Assembly: GCF_025791835.1 (NCBI RefSeq)
Contig: NZ_JAOXLP010000013.1
Coordinates: 66,320-130,319, forward strand
Source of the DNA: Roseomonas xinghualingensis
GTDB lineage: Bacteria > Pseudomonadota > Alphaproteobacteria > Acetobacterales > Acetobacteraceae
Direction: 5' to 3'
Length of the DNA stretch: 64,000 nucleotides
Shown: positions 63,507 through 64,000 of the stretch, in pieces
Layout of the letters: each line of letters opens with the position of its first letter
Numbering within the stretch: the first letter of the stretch is position 1
The notes under the pieces: generated by a model
Database searches by the model: none
What the model was told of the DNA's origin: nothing
Seen by the model: the letters and a program-made list of their open reading frames with translations, nothing else
Program-made: the position numbers and the translations under genes

Positions 63507-63690
63507 CCGCCTCCCGCTGACGAGGCGGTCGTTCTTTCCGGGTCACCGGTTGGTGGTCTGGGGTTGGGGCGCGTCTTCGTGGCGGTTTCCGATCTTTGTG
63601 CTTTCGGGCGCTGTTCTTTGTCCCTGCAGAGATGTGGGGCCATTCTGGTCGGCTGGATGCGGCGCCTGGCGCGGTGTTTGGGTGATCGGG

Positions 63691-63702
63691 TTGTTCTCTG
63701 AC
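63691..63702 (+). promoter_or_regulatory. boxA-like antitermination sequence in the rrn leader
   Basis: TGTTCTCTGACA resembles the bacterial rrn boxA (TGCTCTTTAACA), where NusB/S10 bind to prevent early termination. It lies 175 bp before 16S rRNA. Confidence 0.6.
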
Positions 63703-63876
63703 AATCGTATCTGTCTTTTGGAAGTGAATGTGCTTCCGGCTTTGCTGGCTGCGGCTGCCTCTCTGGGGTGGTGGCGGGCGGCGGGATCGGGAGGTGCATT
63801 ATGCGTCGAGAATGGTGAGCGGAGCCTAGGTCGATGGTCATCTGCGGAGCCGGGCTTTGGCCTGGCGAGGCGAGAT

Positions 63877-64000
63877 GAACTTGAGAGTTTGATCCTGGCT
63901 CAGAGCGAACGCTGGCGGCATGCTTAACACATGCAAGTCGCACGGACCTTTCGGGGTCAGTGGCGGACGGGTGAGTAACGCGTAGGAACATGTCCAGAGG
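63877..64000 (+). rRNA. rrs: 16S ribosomal RNA, 5' end (partial)
   Basis: AGAGTTTGATCCTGGCTCAG at 63884 is the universal 16S 5' region (E. coli position 8 onward), followed by ACACATGCAAGTCG and the GGACGGGTGAGTAACG segment. The start is set by alignment with E. coli position 1. The gene runs off the window after ~124 nt. Its sequence fits an alphaproteobacterium. Confidence 0.95.

Larger units (their letters stand above)
63250..63876 (+). other. rRNA operon promoter and leader region
   Basis: 627 bp with no protein gene that can be supported. It carries a good sigma-70 promoter, a boxA-like sequence and the spacer to 16S rRNA, listed separately. Confidence 0.7.

Noticed and set aside
63478-63927. 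149-codon frame across the rrn leader into 16S rRNA
   Set aside because: It overlaps the rrn promoter, the boxA-like site and the 16S gene.

Overview
The window is GC-rich chromosomal DNA with dense, short-spaced genes. It most resembles an alphaproteobacterium of the Acetobacteraceae (Roseomonas-like). That placement is an inference from base composition, gene content (RTX pectate lyase, CydABX with CydDC, HWE kinase, HU with a Lys/Ala tail) and the 5' end of a 16S rRNA gene at the right edge; it was not tested by any database search.

Layout. 1-4.6 kb: the 3' end of a xanthine-dehydrogenase-type molybdoenzyme gene, a YdfG-like reductase and a SUV3-like helicase. 5.2-7.1 kb: a pectate lyase fused to an RTX repeat and C-terminal secretion domain, preceded by a long AT-richer control region. 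7.3-17.2 kb: an oxygen-response island with HU, hemN, a hemerythrin-like protein, an FNR-type regulator, cydX-cydB-cydA on the minus strand and cydD-cydC on the plus strand. FNR boxes lie in the hemN/hemerythrin and cydA/cydD intergenic regions. 17.5-24.3 kb: an NMT1/THI5-type ABC uptake locus (permease, epimerase, GNAT, DapA-like enzyme, ATPase), with a TetR regulator that has matching 14-bp operators on either side of it. 24.4-29.5 kb: an alpha/beta hydrolase, two glycosidase-like proteins and a glycosyltransferase. 29.5-38.2 kb: a type II NADH dehydrogenase, a DUF892-like protein, a patatin, and a signalling group (XRE, single-domain response regulator, Crp/Fnr, HWE kinase), then D-cysteine desulfhydrase.

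38.3-53.6 kb is the most interesting part: a divergent sugar/inositol locus. Minus strand, reading leftwards from 46.6 kb: epimerase, epimerase, two glycosyltransferases, methyltransferase, a glycosidase whose barrel motifs are in circularly permuted order, zinc alcohol dehydrogenase, Gfo/Idh oxidoreductase. Plus strand: inositol-1-phosphate synthase, histidine phosphatase, two CgeB-like glycosyltransferases, UDP-glucuronate decarboxylase, and a phosphoribosyltransferase-kinase fusion. Nearly all junctions are 4-nt start/stop overlaps, so this looks like one co-regulated pathway making an inositol- or pentose-containing glycoconjugate whose product I cannot name.

53.7-64 kb: a class III aminotransferase, an amidase, small hypothetical genes, mfd, an SLC13/TrkA-C permease, a small acidic protein, and the promoter, leader and first ~124 nt of an rRNA operon. 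Several intergenic spaces carry related hairpin repeats built on a GGGGTCCGGGG core, two of them forming bidirectional terminators between convergent genes. I found no CRISPR array, tRNA, phage or insertion sequence.
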